From: Candidatus Melainabacteria bacterium | GTDB taxonomy: Bacteria > Cyanobacteriota > Vampirovibrionia > Obscuribacterales > Obscuribacteraceae | Direction of reading: 5' to 3' | NCBI GenBank assembly: GCA_014380105.1 | Contig: JACMKL010000150.1 | Span: 1-10,585, forward strand | Length of the DNA stretch: 10,585 nucleotides | In this document: positions 1-6,490 of the stretch, in pieces | Position numbering within the stretch: the first letter of the stretch is position 1 | Layout: the number at the start of each line of letters is the position of its first letter | Notes under the pieces: generated by a model | Database searches by the model: none | Seen by the model: the letters and a program-made list of their open reading frames with translations, nothing else | Told to the model about the DNA's origin: nothing | Made by a program: the position numbers and the translations under genes

Positions 1-225
1 GACACGCCAGCTGCCTAGGTGCGCAGCGGCTTGTTTCAACGCTACGATTTCAGCGTGACCGGTGGGGTCTAATTTGCGCTCTCTTTCATTTGCGCCCAGC
101 CCTATGATGTTTCCATCCTTAACCATCACAGCGCCCACAGGAACGTCCTGCTGGGACATTTGCGCCTGCTCAAGCGCTTTCAGCATTAGCTGATTGCGCA
201 CTGCAATTTGGGGACTGTCGGACAT
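1..225 (-). CDS. tadA: tRNA-specific adenosine deaminase TadA, N-terminal 75 residues (cut by window edge)
   Basis: TadA converts adenosine 34 of tRNA-Arg(ACG) to inosine in the cytoplasm, so that one tRNA can read several codons. The 75 visible residues contain the family signature: a first helix rich in Ala/Leu, PVGAV at residues 29-33, a short hairpin VKDGNIIG, and the zinc/catalytic motif HAE at residues 57-59 (His zinc ligand, Glu proton shuttle) followed by IVALKQAA. The PCxxC half of the zinc site lies beyond the left edge. The ATG at 225 puts the first helix and HAE at the usual distance from the N-terminus, but I see no clear Shine-Dalgarno sequence before it. The wider cytidine-deaminase superfamily also includes guanine deaminases, but PVGAV plus HAEIVAL favours TadA. 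It lies downstream of the agmatinase-family gene, separated from it by a strong terminator. Confidence 0.9.
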   Translation of the reverse strand, partial: MSDSPQIAVRNQLMLKALEQAQMSQQDVPVGAVMVKDGNIIGLGANERERKLDPTGHAEIVALKQAAAHLGSWRV

Positions 226-326
226 GAAAGATTAACCGTAACTTATTTTGTCAAATGCTGTCCAGGAATTTTGAGTCGAGTATAGATGCGTATGTCGAAG
301 GACGGAGGATGGTTCGAAAAACGAAA

Positions 327-422
327 GTCATGACGAAGGGGTGTCGTTAGATTTAAGTTTCAGAACCAGAGTGGGAAACCACTCAACTCCGAAGATAGAC
401 AACCTGATTGGGGTGATCAGGT
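327..422. other. Gene-free stretch with a palindrome and two small perfect hairpins
   Basis: This part of the 235-base gap between tadA and the agmatinase-family gene has no plausible gene. It holds an 8-base palindrome GTCATGAC at 327-334. A hairpin at 369-384 has arms GAGTGG and CCACTC around a GAAA loop, on the plus strand. A second hairpin at 402-422 has 7-base arms ACCTGAT and ATCAGGT around a 7-base loop. With the terminator at 431-458 this makes three stem-loops in 90 bases. They could be part of a small structured RNA, a processed 3' end or a DNA-binding site; the sequence does not decide. No tRNA or known riboswitch pattern fits. Confidence 0.45.
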
Positions 423-430
423 AATTTTTC

Positions 431-458
431 CAAAAGGACCGAGCAATCGGTCCTTTTG
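431..458 (-). terminator. Strong hairpin terminator after the agmatinase-family gene
   Basis: A perfect 12-base-pair stem (arms CAAAAGGACCGA and TCGGTCCTTTTG) encloses a 4-base loop, two bases beyond the stop codon at 461. The GC-rich core is flanked by A4 and T4, so either strand reads as a GC stem followed by TTTT. This is a typical bidirectional intrinsic terminator. It most likely ends the leftward agmatinase transcript and insulates tadA. Confidence 0.8.
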
Positions 459-460
459 AT

Positions 461-1393
461 TTAGAGATACTTTTTGGTAACGCCGAGCTCAAGCGCGAAT
501 CTGTAGCCGATGAGCTTATAGAGCAATTTGGCGACCAGGAAATCGGGCGCATGCATTTTTGGTATTGGTGAGAGCTCGACGATGTCTGCGCCAACAACAT
601 TTTTGCGCACGCACAAAGTTTTGATCAAATCCATCAGGTGATACCAGGACATTCCTCCCGGCTCAGGCGTCCCTGTGGCGGGCATAATTGACGAGTCCAA
701 ACCGTCGACATCAATTGTGAGATAGACATTGTCGGATAGCGTGTTGACGATGTCGCCGAAATTCCAGGTCTTGTACTGACGCGCCCAGTAAAGGTTGATG
801 TTTGGCTCTTCTTTCTCAAGCCATTCGACTTCTTCTGCGCTGATGCTGCGCACGCCAACTGTTGCCATCGCGGGTTTTGGCATGAGCTTGTAGAGGTTGT
901 AGCTAATTGCAGATTGGCAGTACGGATTGCCGTCGCGTGATTGGCGCATGGCGGCGTGGGCGTTGACTTGAAGAATTGAAAGGTCGGGAAACTTTTCCAC
1001 GCACGCGCGCACAGGTCCGATCGAGATTGAATGCTCACCGCCGAGAACGATCGGGAATTTGCCTCGGTTGAGCTGATGGCGGACAGCATCTGTCAATTCG
1101 CTGAATGGATTTTCAGTCTCCGCTGTCGCAGCAGCGCATTTTATTTCTGTCGCAGTTGCAATGCCGACTCGGAATGGTTCGCACCAGAGTTCTTCGTCGA
1201 AGTGTTCGACCTGCTGGCTCGCGTCTAAAATTGCTTTTGGTCCGTTTTTGGAGCCGCGTCCATAGCTGGAGGTATTTTCGTAGGGCGCCGAGATGATCAC
1301 CGCTTGGGACGTCTCGTCGGAGGAATGCTCCTCCGAAAGTCCAAAGAAAGTGGCTTGCTTCTGAACCTTTTTGTTTTGTGTTGCTACAGCCAA
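461..1393 (-). CDS. Agmatinase/arginase-family (SpeB-like) protein with altered metal ligands
   Basis: The ureohydrolase fold is clear over about 310 residues: SAPYENTSSYGRGSKNGPKAIL near the N-terminus, GGEHS (His121), TIDVDGLDSS (Asp228, Asp230, Asp233), GTPEPGG (Glu244) and a C-terminal DIVELSPIP...HAPDFLVAKLLYKLIGY that is strongly agmatinase-like. Active agmatinases hydrolyse agmatine to putrescine and urea at a two-manganese centre. Here the central metal motif DAHAD reads NAHAA (Asn144, His146, Ala148), so two conserved Asp ligands are gone. The following RDS and SH positions are also changed (RQS, CQ). Activity is therefore doubtful, and a different substrate, a single metal or a non-catalytic role is possible. 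The open frame extends upstream without homology. I chose the TTG at 1393, which has AGAGG about 10 bases before it and gives the usual family length. A strong terminator follows. Confidence 0.85.
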   Translation of the reverse strand: MAVATQNKKVQKQATFFGLSEEHSSDETSQAVIISAPYENTSSYGRGSKNGPKAILDASQQVEHFDEELWCEPFRVGIATATEIKCAAATAETENPFSELTDAVRHQLNRGKFPIVLGGEHSISIGPVRACVEKFPDLSILQVNAHAAMRQSRDGNPYCQSAISYNLYKLMPKPAMATVGVRSISAEEVEWLEKEEPNINLYWARQYKTWNFGDIVNTLSDNVYLTIDVDGLDSSIMPATGTPEPGGMSWYHLMDLIKTLCVRKNVVGADIVELSPIPKMHAPDFLVAKLLYKLIGYRFALELGVTKKYL

Positions 1394-1463
1394 GATTGTC
1401 TCGCCTCTTTGACCAACTAACCGATCTCGGGATTCCGGAACTGCCTGCTCATAACCGGATATC

Positions 1464-1494
1464 CCCGGGATTTCGGGTTTTATATCATCCCGGG
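1464..1494 (-). repeat. GC-rich hairpin between the DUF1475-like and agmatinase-family genes
   Basis: The 137-base gap 1394-1530 contains arms CCCGGGAT (1464-1471) and ATCCCGGG (1487-1494), an 8-base-pair perfect stem with a 15-base loop. It is followed on neither strand by a good T run, so it is at best a weak terminator or pause site for the upstream operon. It may equally shape the leader of the agmatinase transcript. I see no convincing promoter in the gap. Confidence 0.4.
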
Positions 1495-1530
1495 CGGGCG
1501 GGATCAATGAATGACAAGGTTGGGTAGTTC

Positions 1531-1860
1531 TTAAGGTCTTGCGAAGAGCTGAGCAGCTCCGTCTCCAGGCTTGAGGCGATGTAGCGCGATCAATACATAG
1601 ACGGACATGGCGATATTGCCCAAAAAGACGATCGCGAAAAACCAGAAGATTCTCCACAGATTTGTTTTTTCTCGGTAACAAACCCAGAGATAAAACGAGA
1701 GAAAGGCAAAATAGGCATCGAACAGTGTTGCTTTAAACCAGGCATCATTTAGCACTACTGGTGGTATCTTGAGAATATTTTCTTGTGTAGCGGCCCAAGC
1801 TGTTACTGCAATCATGACCGCGAAAATAGCTGCATATAGTATGCGCAGTATGACGATCAT
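1531..1860 (-). CDS. Small membrane protein, DUF1475-like
   Basis: A 109-residue hydrophobic protein with three probable membrane segments: about residues 1-22 (MIVILRILYAAIFAVMIAVTAW), about 44-60 (LFDAYFAFLSFYLWVCY) and about 70-92 (IFWFFAIVFLGNIAMSVYVLIAL). The pattern WAATQENI...DAWFKATLFDAYFAFL...W..YRE...FLGNIAMSVYVL resembles the DUF1475 family, whose function is unknown; that assignment is from memory of the family pattern. The start ATG at 1860 overlaps the stop of the START-domain gene by ATGA, which indicates translational coupling, so upstream in-frame codons are not needed. Coupling to an exported SRPBCC protein hints at a shared envelope or lipid role, which is inference only. 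Confidence 0.7.
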   Translation of the reverse strand: MIVILRILYAAIFAVMIAVTAWAATQENILKIPPVVLNDAWFKATLFDAYFAFLSFYLWVCYREKTNLWRIFWFFAIVFLGNIAMSVYVLIALHRLKPGDGAAQLFARP

Positions 1861-2477
1861 GACTTCATCCCTTGATGAGTTGATTCGACTTTGGCCTTCA
1901 GTGCATTCAACATTTTTGGTAAGTAACCCTTCACTTGCGAGGCTAGGAGCCAAGGAGGCAAAGCAAATCCGCCATCTAGATGGATGCTGTAGATCACGGT
2001 TGTGGAAGTGCTTTTCGCTATTGGTTCAAGCTCCCAACTTCCCATCACTTCTTTGAAAGAACCTGACTTTCGGGACCACTTGATCAGGCTGGGTTTAGTT
2101 TCAGTCAGCCTTACGATGTAGTCAAATTTTATTGGTCCACCTGGTTTTACAAGTTGCCTCAGCAACTTAACTTCGCCTTCTGTGCCGATTACTTTGCATA
2201 GGCTGAGGTTCTTGAATAGTTCCGGGGATTTGTCATAGTCAACGAGAGTTTCCCAAACCTTTTCTCTTGGTGCGTTGATTAAAATAGAACCGACCACAAA
2301 TGTACGTTCGCCACGCTTCTCGAGGCGCACTCTTGGCTGGTCGGATGGGTGTCCTGTGAGAGGGTGAATTTTCGAATCAGCGATTATTAAGTGATTTTTC
2401 AAAACACTCTCTTGGGCGGCGACGTTAGGAGCCGACAATAAGCAAATCAGAAGCATAGGCAGCATCTTCATTTTCAA
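1857..2477 (-). CDS. Exported START/SRPBCC (polyketide-cyclase-like) domain protein
   Basis: The 206-residue product begins with a probable Sec signal peptide (MKMKMLPMLLICLLSAPNVAA, cleavage near residue 21). An SRPBCC/START-type domain follows, from about residue 55 to the end. Supporting pattern: VVGSILINAPREKVWETLVDYDKSPELFKNLS, the usual helix-grip opening with a VWxxLxDYxxxPEF-like segment, then alternating strands, and a long C-terminal amphipathic helix (GYLPKMLNALKAKVES). Such domains bind hydrophobic ligands such as lipids, quinones or polyketides; the ligand here cannot be told. The TTG at 2477 has GGAG nine bases before it. In-frame ATGs at 2471 and 2465 are alternatives that still give a signal peptide. 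The end overlaps the next gene by ATGA. The fasciclin gene 72 bases upstream may share the transcript. Confidence 0.75.
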   Translation of the reverse strand: MKMKMLPMLLICLLSAPNVAAQESVLKNHLIIADSKIHPLTGHPSDQPRVRLEKRGERTFVVGSILINAPREKVWETLVDYDKSPELFKNLSLCKVIGTEGEVKLLRQLVKPGGPIKFDYIVRLTETKPSLIKWSRKSGSFKEVMGSWELEPIAKSTSTTVIYSIHLDGGFALPPWLLASQVKGYLPKMLNALKAKVESTHQGMKS

Positions 2478-2513
2478 TTTCTTACTCTCCAGCTACTTCA
2501 AAAGGGATTTTGA

Positions 2514-2537
2514 GGCCGGTAGTTTTCACCACCGGCC
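2514..2537 (-). terminator. Stem-loop between fasciclin and START genes (partial terminator or processing site)
   Basis: In minus-strand RNA the arms GGCCGGUGGU and ACUACCGGCC form a 10-pair stem with one G-U pair, closed by a GAAA tetraloop. It lies 12 bases past the fasciclin stop. No run of T follows directly, so complete termination is unlikely. A stabilising 3' hairpin or partial attenuation between the two genes is more plausible. Confidence 0.5.
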
Positions 2538-2549
2538 CCTGCAAAGAAC

Positions 2550-3104
2550 CTATTGTGGCATCAATACCTTATCGATTACGTGAATAACGCCATTCGAACA
2601 CTTAATATCGGTAGCAGTCACTTTCGCATCGTCGACCATGACAGCGCCATCAGCCTGCTTGATAGCAACGCTTGAGCCCTCGAGAGTCTTCGCTGATTTT
2701 AGTTTTACTACTTTCTTGGCCAACACTTCGCCATTCACTACATGGTAGGTAAGCACCTTTGTCAGCTTTGCCTTATCTGCAATTAGGGCATTAAGGGCAT
2801 CAGCTGGCACTTTGGCGAAGGCAGCATCGTCCGGTGCAAAAACTGTGAATGGTCCTTTGCCTTTGAGCGTCTCGACCAGACCGGCCGCGCCAAGAGCTTT
2901 TGCCAAAGTCGTAAATTTGCCGGCTCCTACTGCTGTATCAATAATGTCGCCTGGAGCTGAGTCTTGTGCTTTGCCAGCATCTTTTGCGGCAATTTTGTCT
3001 GAGCAGCCTGCTTGGGCTTCACCGACCGATGCCAAAACGAAGGCGCATGCCAGAACTGGGCTGATGGCTAAGCTAATGCCTTTACTTAATTTGTTGAACA
3101 ACAT
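2550..3104 (-). CDS. Exported fasciclin (FAS1) domain protein
   Basis: A 184-residue secreted protein. Residues 1-32 form a signal peptide ending EAQA, with likely cleavage after Ala32. One FAS1 domain covers about 52-184 with its hallmarks: GPFTVFAPDDAAFAKVP (H1 motif, 85-100), LTYHVVNGEVLA (YH motif, 119-129) and VTATDIKCSNGVIHVIDKVLMP (H2 and final strand, 162-183). FAS1 proteins mediate cell-surface or matrix adhesion; bacterial single-domain forms are common and their ligands mostly unknown. The ATG at 3104 has a strong GGAGG seven bases upstream, so earlier in-frame codons are rejected. Two cysteines (33 relative to QAG, and 169) could form a disulfide. A lipoprotein is unlikely because the residues before Cys34 do not form a normal lipobox. 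Confidence 0.9.
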   Translation of the reverse strand: MLFNKLSKGISLAISPVLACAFVLASVGEAQAGCSDKIAAKDAGKAQDSAPGDIIDTAVGAGKFTTLAKALGAAGLVETLKGKGPFTVFAPDDAAFAKVPADALNALIADKAKLTKVLTYHVVNGEVLAKKVVKLKSAKTLEGSSVAIKQADGAVMVDDAKVTATDIKCSNGVIHVIDKVLMPQ

Positions 3105-3114
3105 AGATCCTCCG

Positions 3115-3132
3115 GCTGCCAAATTTGGCAGC
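3115..3132. promoter_or_regulatory. Perfect 18-base palindrome in the fasciclin leader
   Basis: Arms GCTGCCAAA and TTTGGCAGC meet with no spacer, directly upstream of the fasciclin Shine-Dalgarno site. A perfect palindrome of this length is typical of a dimeric repressor operator. As RNA it could form a hairpin only with an opened centre, so a DNA site is favoured. The binding protein is unknown; the TetR encoded next door is one candidate. Confidence 0.45.
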
Positions 3133-3158
3133 GACTTAAATGTACTGACTGATGAAAG

Positions 3159-3186
3159 TTTGACTTAAAAGATGTTTTTAGTCAAA
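3159..3186. promoter_or_regulatory. Candidate TetR operator (inverted repeat, 12-base arms)
   Basis: Left arm TTTGACTTAAAA (3159-3170) and right arm TTTTTAGTCAAA (3175-3186) are inverted copies with one mismatch around a 4-base centre GATG. The site lies midway between the divergent fasciclin and TetR genes, the usual place for a TetR-family operator that controls both the regulator and its neighbour. It contains a -35-like TTGACT on each strand, so binding would block promoters in both directions. No convincing -10 partner is visible at the best spacing. Confidence 0.55.
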
Positions 3187-3229
3187 TCTCCATTCGTTAA
3201 TTGTAAAATGTGTCAGGAGACAAAAATGA

Positions 3230-3853
3230 ATGAATCAAACTAGACGCGAAAAAATCCTGGAAGCTGGGACCTGGTTGTTTGGATATTACGGATTTGAGAA
3301 GACAACCGTAGATGACATCGCCGACCGAGCATCTATAAGCAAGGGTTCGGTTTACCTGGAATTTCAGAATAAGGAAGCAATTCTGGTTGCTGTTGTTCAG
3401 CAATTCACGAGCCGTGAGCTGGAACGCATTAATAAGTTGGTAAAAGAAGCTAAGGCTCCTTATCTGGATGCCCTTAAGGAGCTTCTCTACGGTCATGTTA
3501 TGTCTTATTGGTCAATTGCTAGCGGTCAGCTACACAGCCCCGAAGTAATTGCTTCTACCAATCCTTCAATATTGGCTGAGATTATCAATTTTCAAAGTGC
3601 AATCTTTTTGCAGATTGCATTTTTGCTTGAGAAAGCCGCAGGTAATAAAGAAATCCCGAAAGCAAAATCTGCCGACAAATATTTCTTCCAAGCAGAATTA
3701 GTCTGTTATCTTCTGGCGGCTCTGTTTCCACCATACGAAAGACTCAAAGCTCGTGCTCCAGGGTCATTCACTGAAGCAACTTTGCGCAAATATGCAGACA
3801 ATATGATTGCAATGACTCTGTCTGGAGTGCGGGCTGGATTGAGCAATGAGTGA
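3230..3853 (+). CDS. TetR/AcrR-family transcriptional regulator
   Basis: A 207-residue regulator with the N-terminal TetR helix-turn-helix at about residues 8-53. The sequence REKILEAGTWLFGYYGFEKTTVDDIADRASISKGSVYLEFQNKEAIL matches the family pattern position by position, including the recognition helix SKGSVYLEF. The rest is the ligand-binding/dimer domain, whose inducer cannot be predicted. It is the only plus-strand gene here: divergent from fasciclin, across a good candidate operator, and convergent with the redox block, whose last gene ends 25 bases away. AGGAG lies ten bases before the ATG at 3230. An out-of-frame ATG at 3226 has better spacing and encodes only MNESN. Targets may be fasciclin/START or the redox genes. 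Confidence 0.9.
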   Translation: MNQTRREKILEAGTWLFGYYGFEKTTVDDIADRASISKGSVYLEFQNKEAILVAVVQQFTSRELERINKLVKEAKAPYLDALKELLYGHVMSYWSIASGQLHSPEVIASTNPSILAEIINFQSAIFLQIAFLLEKAAGNKEIPKAKSADKYFFQAELVCYLLAALFPPYERLKARAPGSFTEATLRKYADNMIAMTLSGVRAGLSNE

Positions 3854-3878
3854 TATTTGATTTCAGTGTACGATTCGG

Positions 3879-4310
3879 TTAATCGTTATGGCTTTTTTCG
3901 CGTGATTTTATAGCGAACGCGGTTCCGAGTAGTGTGTAGAGAACAATCTGTAAAGCCACTTGAACAGGTAAACCGAAAACGTGTGACCGAGGCAAATTCA
4001 CTGTGTCCGGATCGAAAAATGCCGTACCCGGATACAGGCGCGCAGTAGCTTGTGTTATCCAATACAGCGAAGCAATAAGCAAGGCGAGATTAAACTCAAA
4101 TTTGCTGACAATCACTTTTCTCCAAACCAGCCAGAGTGTAAGCAATCCCAAAGCCACTCCCATGCTCATTGTTTGACCGTTATGAAACTTTGCATGTGGA
4201 GGCCAGTTGGGATTGAAAATGTGCGTCTTATCCCAATCAAATAGAAAAGCACCAAATATGGTGACTAGTGCGACTGCCGAAACCAGAATTTTTTCAATCG
4301 GAATTTTCAT
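3879..4310 (-). CDS. Four-helix membrane protein, DUF6640-like
   Basis: A 143-residue membrane protein with probable helices at about 8-25, 48-64, 74-92 and 112-134. A conserved-looking loop DWDKTHIFNPNWPPHAKFHNGQTM (26-49) carries two His and a Trp-Pro-Pro. This loop resembles the DUF6640 family as I recall it; no function is established. The ATG at 4310 overlaps the Old Yellow Enzyme stop by ATGA, so the two are translationally coupled. It closes the leftward redox block. It may supply a membrane partner or quinone-associated function, which is inference. No clear terminator is visible in the 25-base gap to the convergent TetR gene; a weak 5-pair hairpin overlaps the stop codon. Confidence 0.7.
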   Translation of the reverse strand: MKIPIEKILVSAVALVTIFGAFLFDWDKTHIFNPNWPPHAKFHNGQTMSMGVALGLLTLWLVWRKVIVSKFEFNLALLIASLYWITQATARLYPGTAFFDPDTVNLPRSHVFGLPVQVALQIVLYTLLGTAFAIKSREKSHND

Positions 4311-5416
4311 AGATTAGCCAGCTCGGCGTGTAAAGGAAAATCAGTGTAACCTTGTACTGTATTAGGTCCGCGTCCATAGTAAGTACTTGGATTAGCATCA
4401 ATAAGCTCGTGTTCGTTGGCTAAACGGTAAACTAAGTCTGGATTACCAATGAAAGGACGTCCAAACGAAACCAGATCAGCTAAATTATTTTCCAACATGC
4501 CTTCTGCTCGAAGCTTATCGTAACCTCCATTCGTTACTAGTATGTGTTCGCACGCTTGGCGAAACGTCTCTGCCACATTTTTTATAGTTGATCCGCCCGC
4601 TATGTCTGCTGGATTAGGTTCCATCAAATGAACATATGCAAGATTTGCCGAATTCATTCTTTCCAGCACATGTTTAAAGAGCGCTTCAGGGTTTGAATCG
4701 CCCATTCCGTAAAATGTATTTGAAGGAGAAAGCTTTAAACCTGTTTTTCCAGGATAGACACTGCAAACTGCTTCTACAACTTCTTCCAAAAATCGGGTTC
4801 TATTTGCGATCGAGCCACCATAGTGGTCCTTGCGCTTGTTGCTTATATCTTGTAGGAATTGATCAATTAAATATCCAAAGGCACCGTGAATTTCAACCCC
4901 ATCAAAATTGGCTTCCTTAGCCAATCTCGCTGATGAGCGAAATTGCTCAACTACATCTGCTATCTCGTGCACTTCTAATTCACGAGGTATTACCAAATCC
5001 TCTTTCCCTAAAGGAGTGTGAAGAGCGCCTATTCCAGCTATTGCGGAAGGCGCTACTGGCTGCTTTCCTTCCAGTAGATTTGGATGTGATACTCGTCCAG
5101 AGTGCCACAACTGCAAAAATATACGTCCTCTTTCTGCATGAACTCTCTCAGTAACTATTGCCCAGCCTTCCGTATGTTTTTCGGTGAATATCCCAGGAGC
5201 ATTCATGTAACCATGACTGAGAGGACTTACCATTGTAGCCTCGGTTACGATCAATCCAGCTGAAGCACGTTGTGCATAATATTCAGCCATAGGCAGCGAT
5301 GGAGTTCCGTCATCGTGAGCCCTCAATCGAGTCATCGGTGCCATAACGACGCGATTAGGCAATTCGATTTCTTTCAAGCTAAAATTTTGAAAAAGCTTTG
5401 TTGACGGATTATTCAC
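4307..5416 (-). CDS. Old Yellow Enzyme family NADH:flavin oxidoreductase (NemA-like) with altered substrate-binding residue
   Basis: A 369-residue FMN-dependent TIM-barrel reductase of full family length. Family motifs: NRVVMAPMTRLRA (21-33, Thr29 near FMN), QLWHSGR (102-108), GVEIHGAFGYLIDQFLQDISNKRKDHYGGS (173-202), NRTRFLEEVVEAV and the phosphate-binding FGRPFIGNPDLVYRL (318-331). Relatives reduce activated alkenes, maleimides, quinones and nitro esters with NAD(P)H. The usual substrate-binding pair is His-x-x-Asn/His; here His177 is kept but the partner is Phe180. The usual Arg in GxRLSP is Lys228. Tyr182 remains. FMN binding should persist, while the substrate range probably differs. The start is GTG at 5416 with AGAGGG about 10 bases upstream. 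It follows the MDR gene by 50 bases and overlaps the DUF6640-like gene. Confidence 0.92.
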   Translation of the reverse strand: MNNPSTKLFQNFSLKEIELPNRVVMAPMTRLRAHDDGTPSLPMAEYYAQRASAGLIVTEATMVSPLSHGYMNAPGIFTEKHTEGWAIVTERVHAERGRIFLQLWHSGRVSHPNLLEGKQPVAPSAIAGIGALHTPLGKEDLVIPRELEVHEIADVVEQFRSSARLAKEANFDGVEIHGAFGYLIDQFLQDISNKRKDHYGGSIANRTRFLEEVVEAVCSVYPGKTGLKLSPSNTFYGMGDSNPEALFKHVLERMNSANLAYVHLMEPNPADIAGGSTIKNVAETFRQACEHILVTNGGYDKLRAEGMLENNLADLVSFGRPFIGNPDLVYRLANEHELIDANPSTYYGRGPNTVQGYTDFPLHAELANL

Positions 5417-5466
5417 TTTTCTCTAACCCTCTTCCGTTTATTTTCGCACCTAACAATACCATCAAG

Positions 5467-6432
5467 TTATGGCAGGAGAACTACCTTGCCAGTAGTCTTG
5501 CGATCCGCAATGGCTGCATGCACTTTTGCAGCTTCCTCCAGAGGGAAGCTTTGTACATTTATACGGAGTTTGTTCGTGACAGTAAGCTCAATCAGTTCTT
5601 TTAAGCCTCTGGCGAAGTGTGGAGCACTTCCGTAAAGTGAGTATCCACGTAAGGTGAGATTCTTACCCAAAAGAGCCCAGAGCTTATCACCAGCTAATGG
5701 TTTATTAGAAGCTGCCTGGGCACCATAAATCATCCAATGCGCACCCGGCGCTAGAGTGGCGAAGCCCTCACCTTCAAAGTCGCCTTGTGAGTCCAAGAAT
5801 ATATCAACGCCCTTACTTTCTGTATTTTCAAGTACGACTTTAGACCAACCGGCTTTTGTGTAATCTATTGCTAAGTCCGCCCCTAAGGACTTCACTAGAT
5901 CATGTTTGTTGGGTGAAGCAAGCGCAATTATTTTACTTGCTCCCTTGATTTTTGCCAGCTGAATAGCTAAGGAACCAACACCACCGGCGGCGCCAGGTAT
6001 CAGTATCGATTTCCCGTTGCTTGAACCGGCTTCTTCCAACAAAAATAGCGCTGTGAGCCCCTGAACTAGAAGAGCAGTAGCCTCTGCAAAACCTAGTTTG
6101 TCAGGCAAACTTATTACAGTGTCTGCCTCAAGTATGGCGCTCGACGCGTAGCCCCCGTAATTAAATAACAGTCCCATTACTCTTTCGCCCACTTTAAACT
6201 TACTAACCTCTGCCCCGAGTTCCGTTACTATGCCTGCAACTTCGAAACCTGGTACAAATGGTGGTTTTGGACCACCTGGATAAAGTCCTGCGCGAGCCAT
6301 AAGATCAGCAAAATTTATTCCGGCAGCTTTCACTTCAATCTTGATTTGCTGCTCTAGTGGCTTAGTATTTTCCCTCTCTGCCTCTTTAAGCACATCTGGA
6401 CCGCCGTAATTTTGTACTTCGATAACTCTCAT
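5467..6432 (-). CDS. MDR-family NADPH:quinone oxidoreductase-like protein
   Basis: A 321-residue zinc-independent medium-chain dehydrogenase/reductase of the quinone-oxidoreductase type. Residues 1-110 form the GroES-like domain (VKAAGINFADLMARAGLYPG, 34-53; PGFEVAGIV, 61-69). Residues about 115-260 form the Rossmann domain with the nucleotide motif GAAGGVGSLAIQLAK (147-161). The C-terminal GYSLYG and AAKVHAAIADRKTTGKVVLLP complete the family signature. No zinc-ligand cysteines are present at the usual catalytic or structural positions. Such enzymes reduce quinones or enones with NADPH. The ATG at 6432 has AGGAG eight bases upstream. Placement between SDR and Old Yellow Enzyme suggests a shared role in reducing electrophilic carbonyls or quinones. 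Confidence 0.9.
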   Translation of the reverse strand: MRVIEVQNYGGPDVLKEAERENTKPLEQQIKIEVKAAGINFADLMARAGLYPGGPKPPFVPGFEVAGIVTELGAEVSKFKVGERVMGLLFNYGGYASSAILEADTVISLPDKLGFAEATALLVQGLTALFLLEEAGSSNGKSILIPGAAGGVGSLAIQLAKIKGASKIIALASPNKHDLVKSLGADLAIDYTKAGWSKVVLENTESKGVDIFLDSQGDFEGEGFATLAPGAHWMIYGAQAASNKPLAGDKLWALLGKNLTLRGYSLYGSAPHFARGLKELIELTVTNKLRINVQSFPLEEAAKVHAAIADRKTTGKVVLLP

Positions 6433-6490
6433 GAATATGGCTCCTATCTGTAATTGGCAATTAATTTTTTAGGTCATTCAGATAACCGGA

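Noticed and set aside
249..254. Perfect TTGACA on the minus strand upstream of tadA
   Set aside because: It is only 24 bases from the start codon; the -10 position would fall against the ATG and reads TCTTTC, so it is probably chance.
311..322. GGTTCGAAA resembling a tRNA T-loop
   Set aside because: The flanking bases do not pair into a T-stem and no acceptor, D or anticodon stem is present on either strand.
1394..1681. N-terminal extension of the agmatinase-family frame by 96 residues
   Set aside because: The extension has no family similarity, overlaps the DUF1475-like gene and has no ribosome binding site; the TTG at 1393 with AGAGG gives normal length.
3000..3010. Lipoprotein signal (AGC) in the fasciclin protein
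   Set aside because: The residues before Cys34 are Ala-Gln-Ala-Gly and lack the Leu-type lipobox; ordinary signal peptidase I cleavage after AQA fits better.
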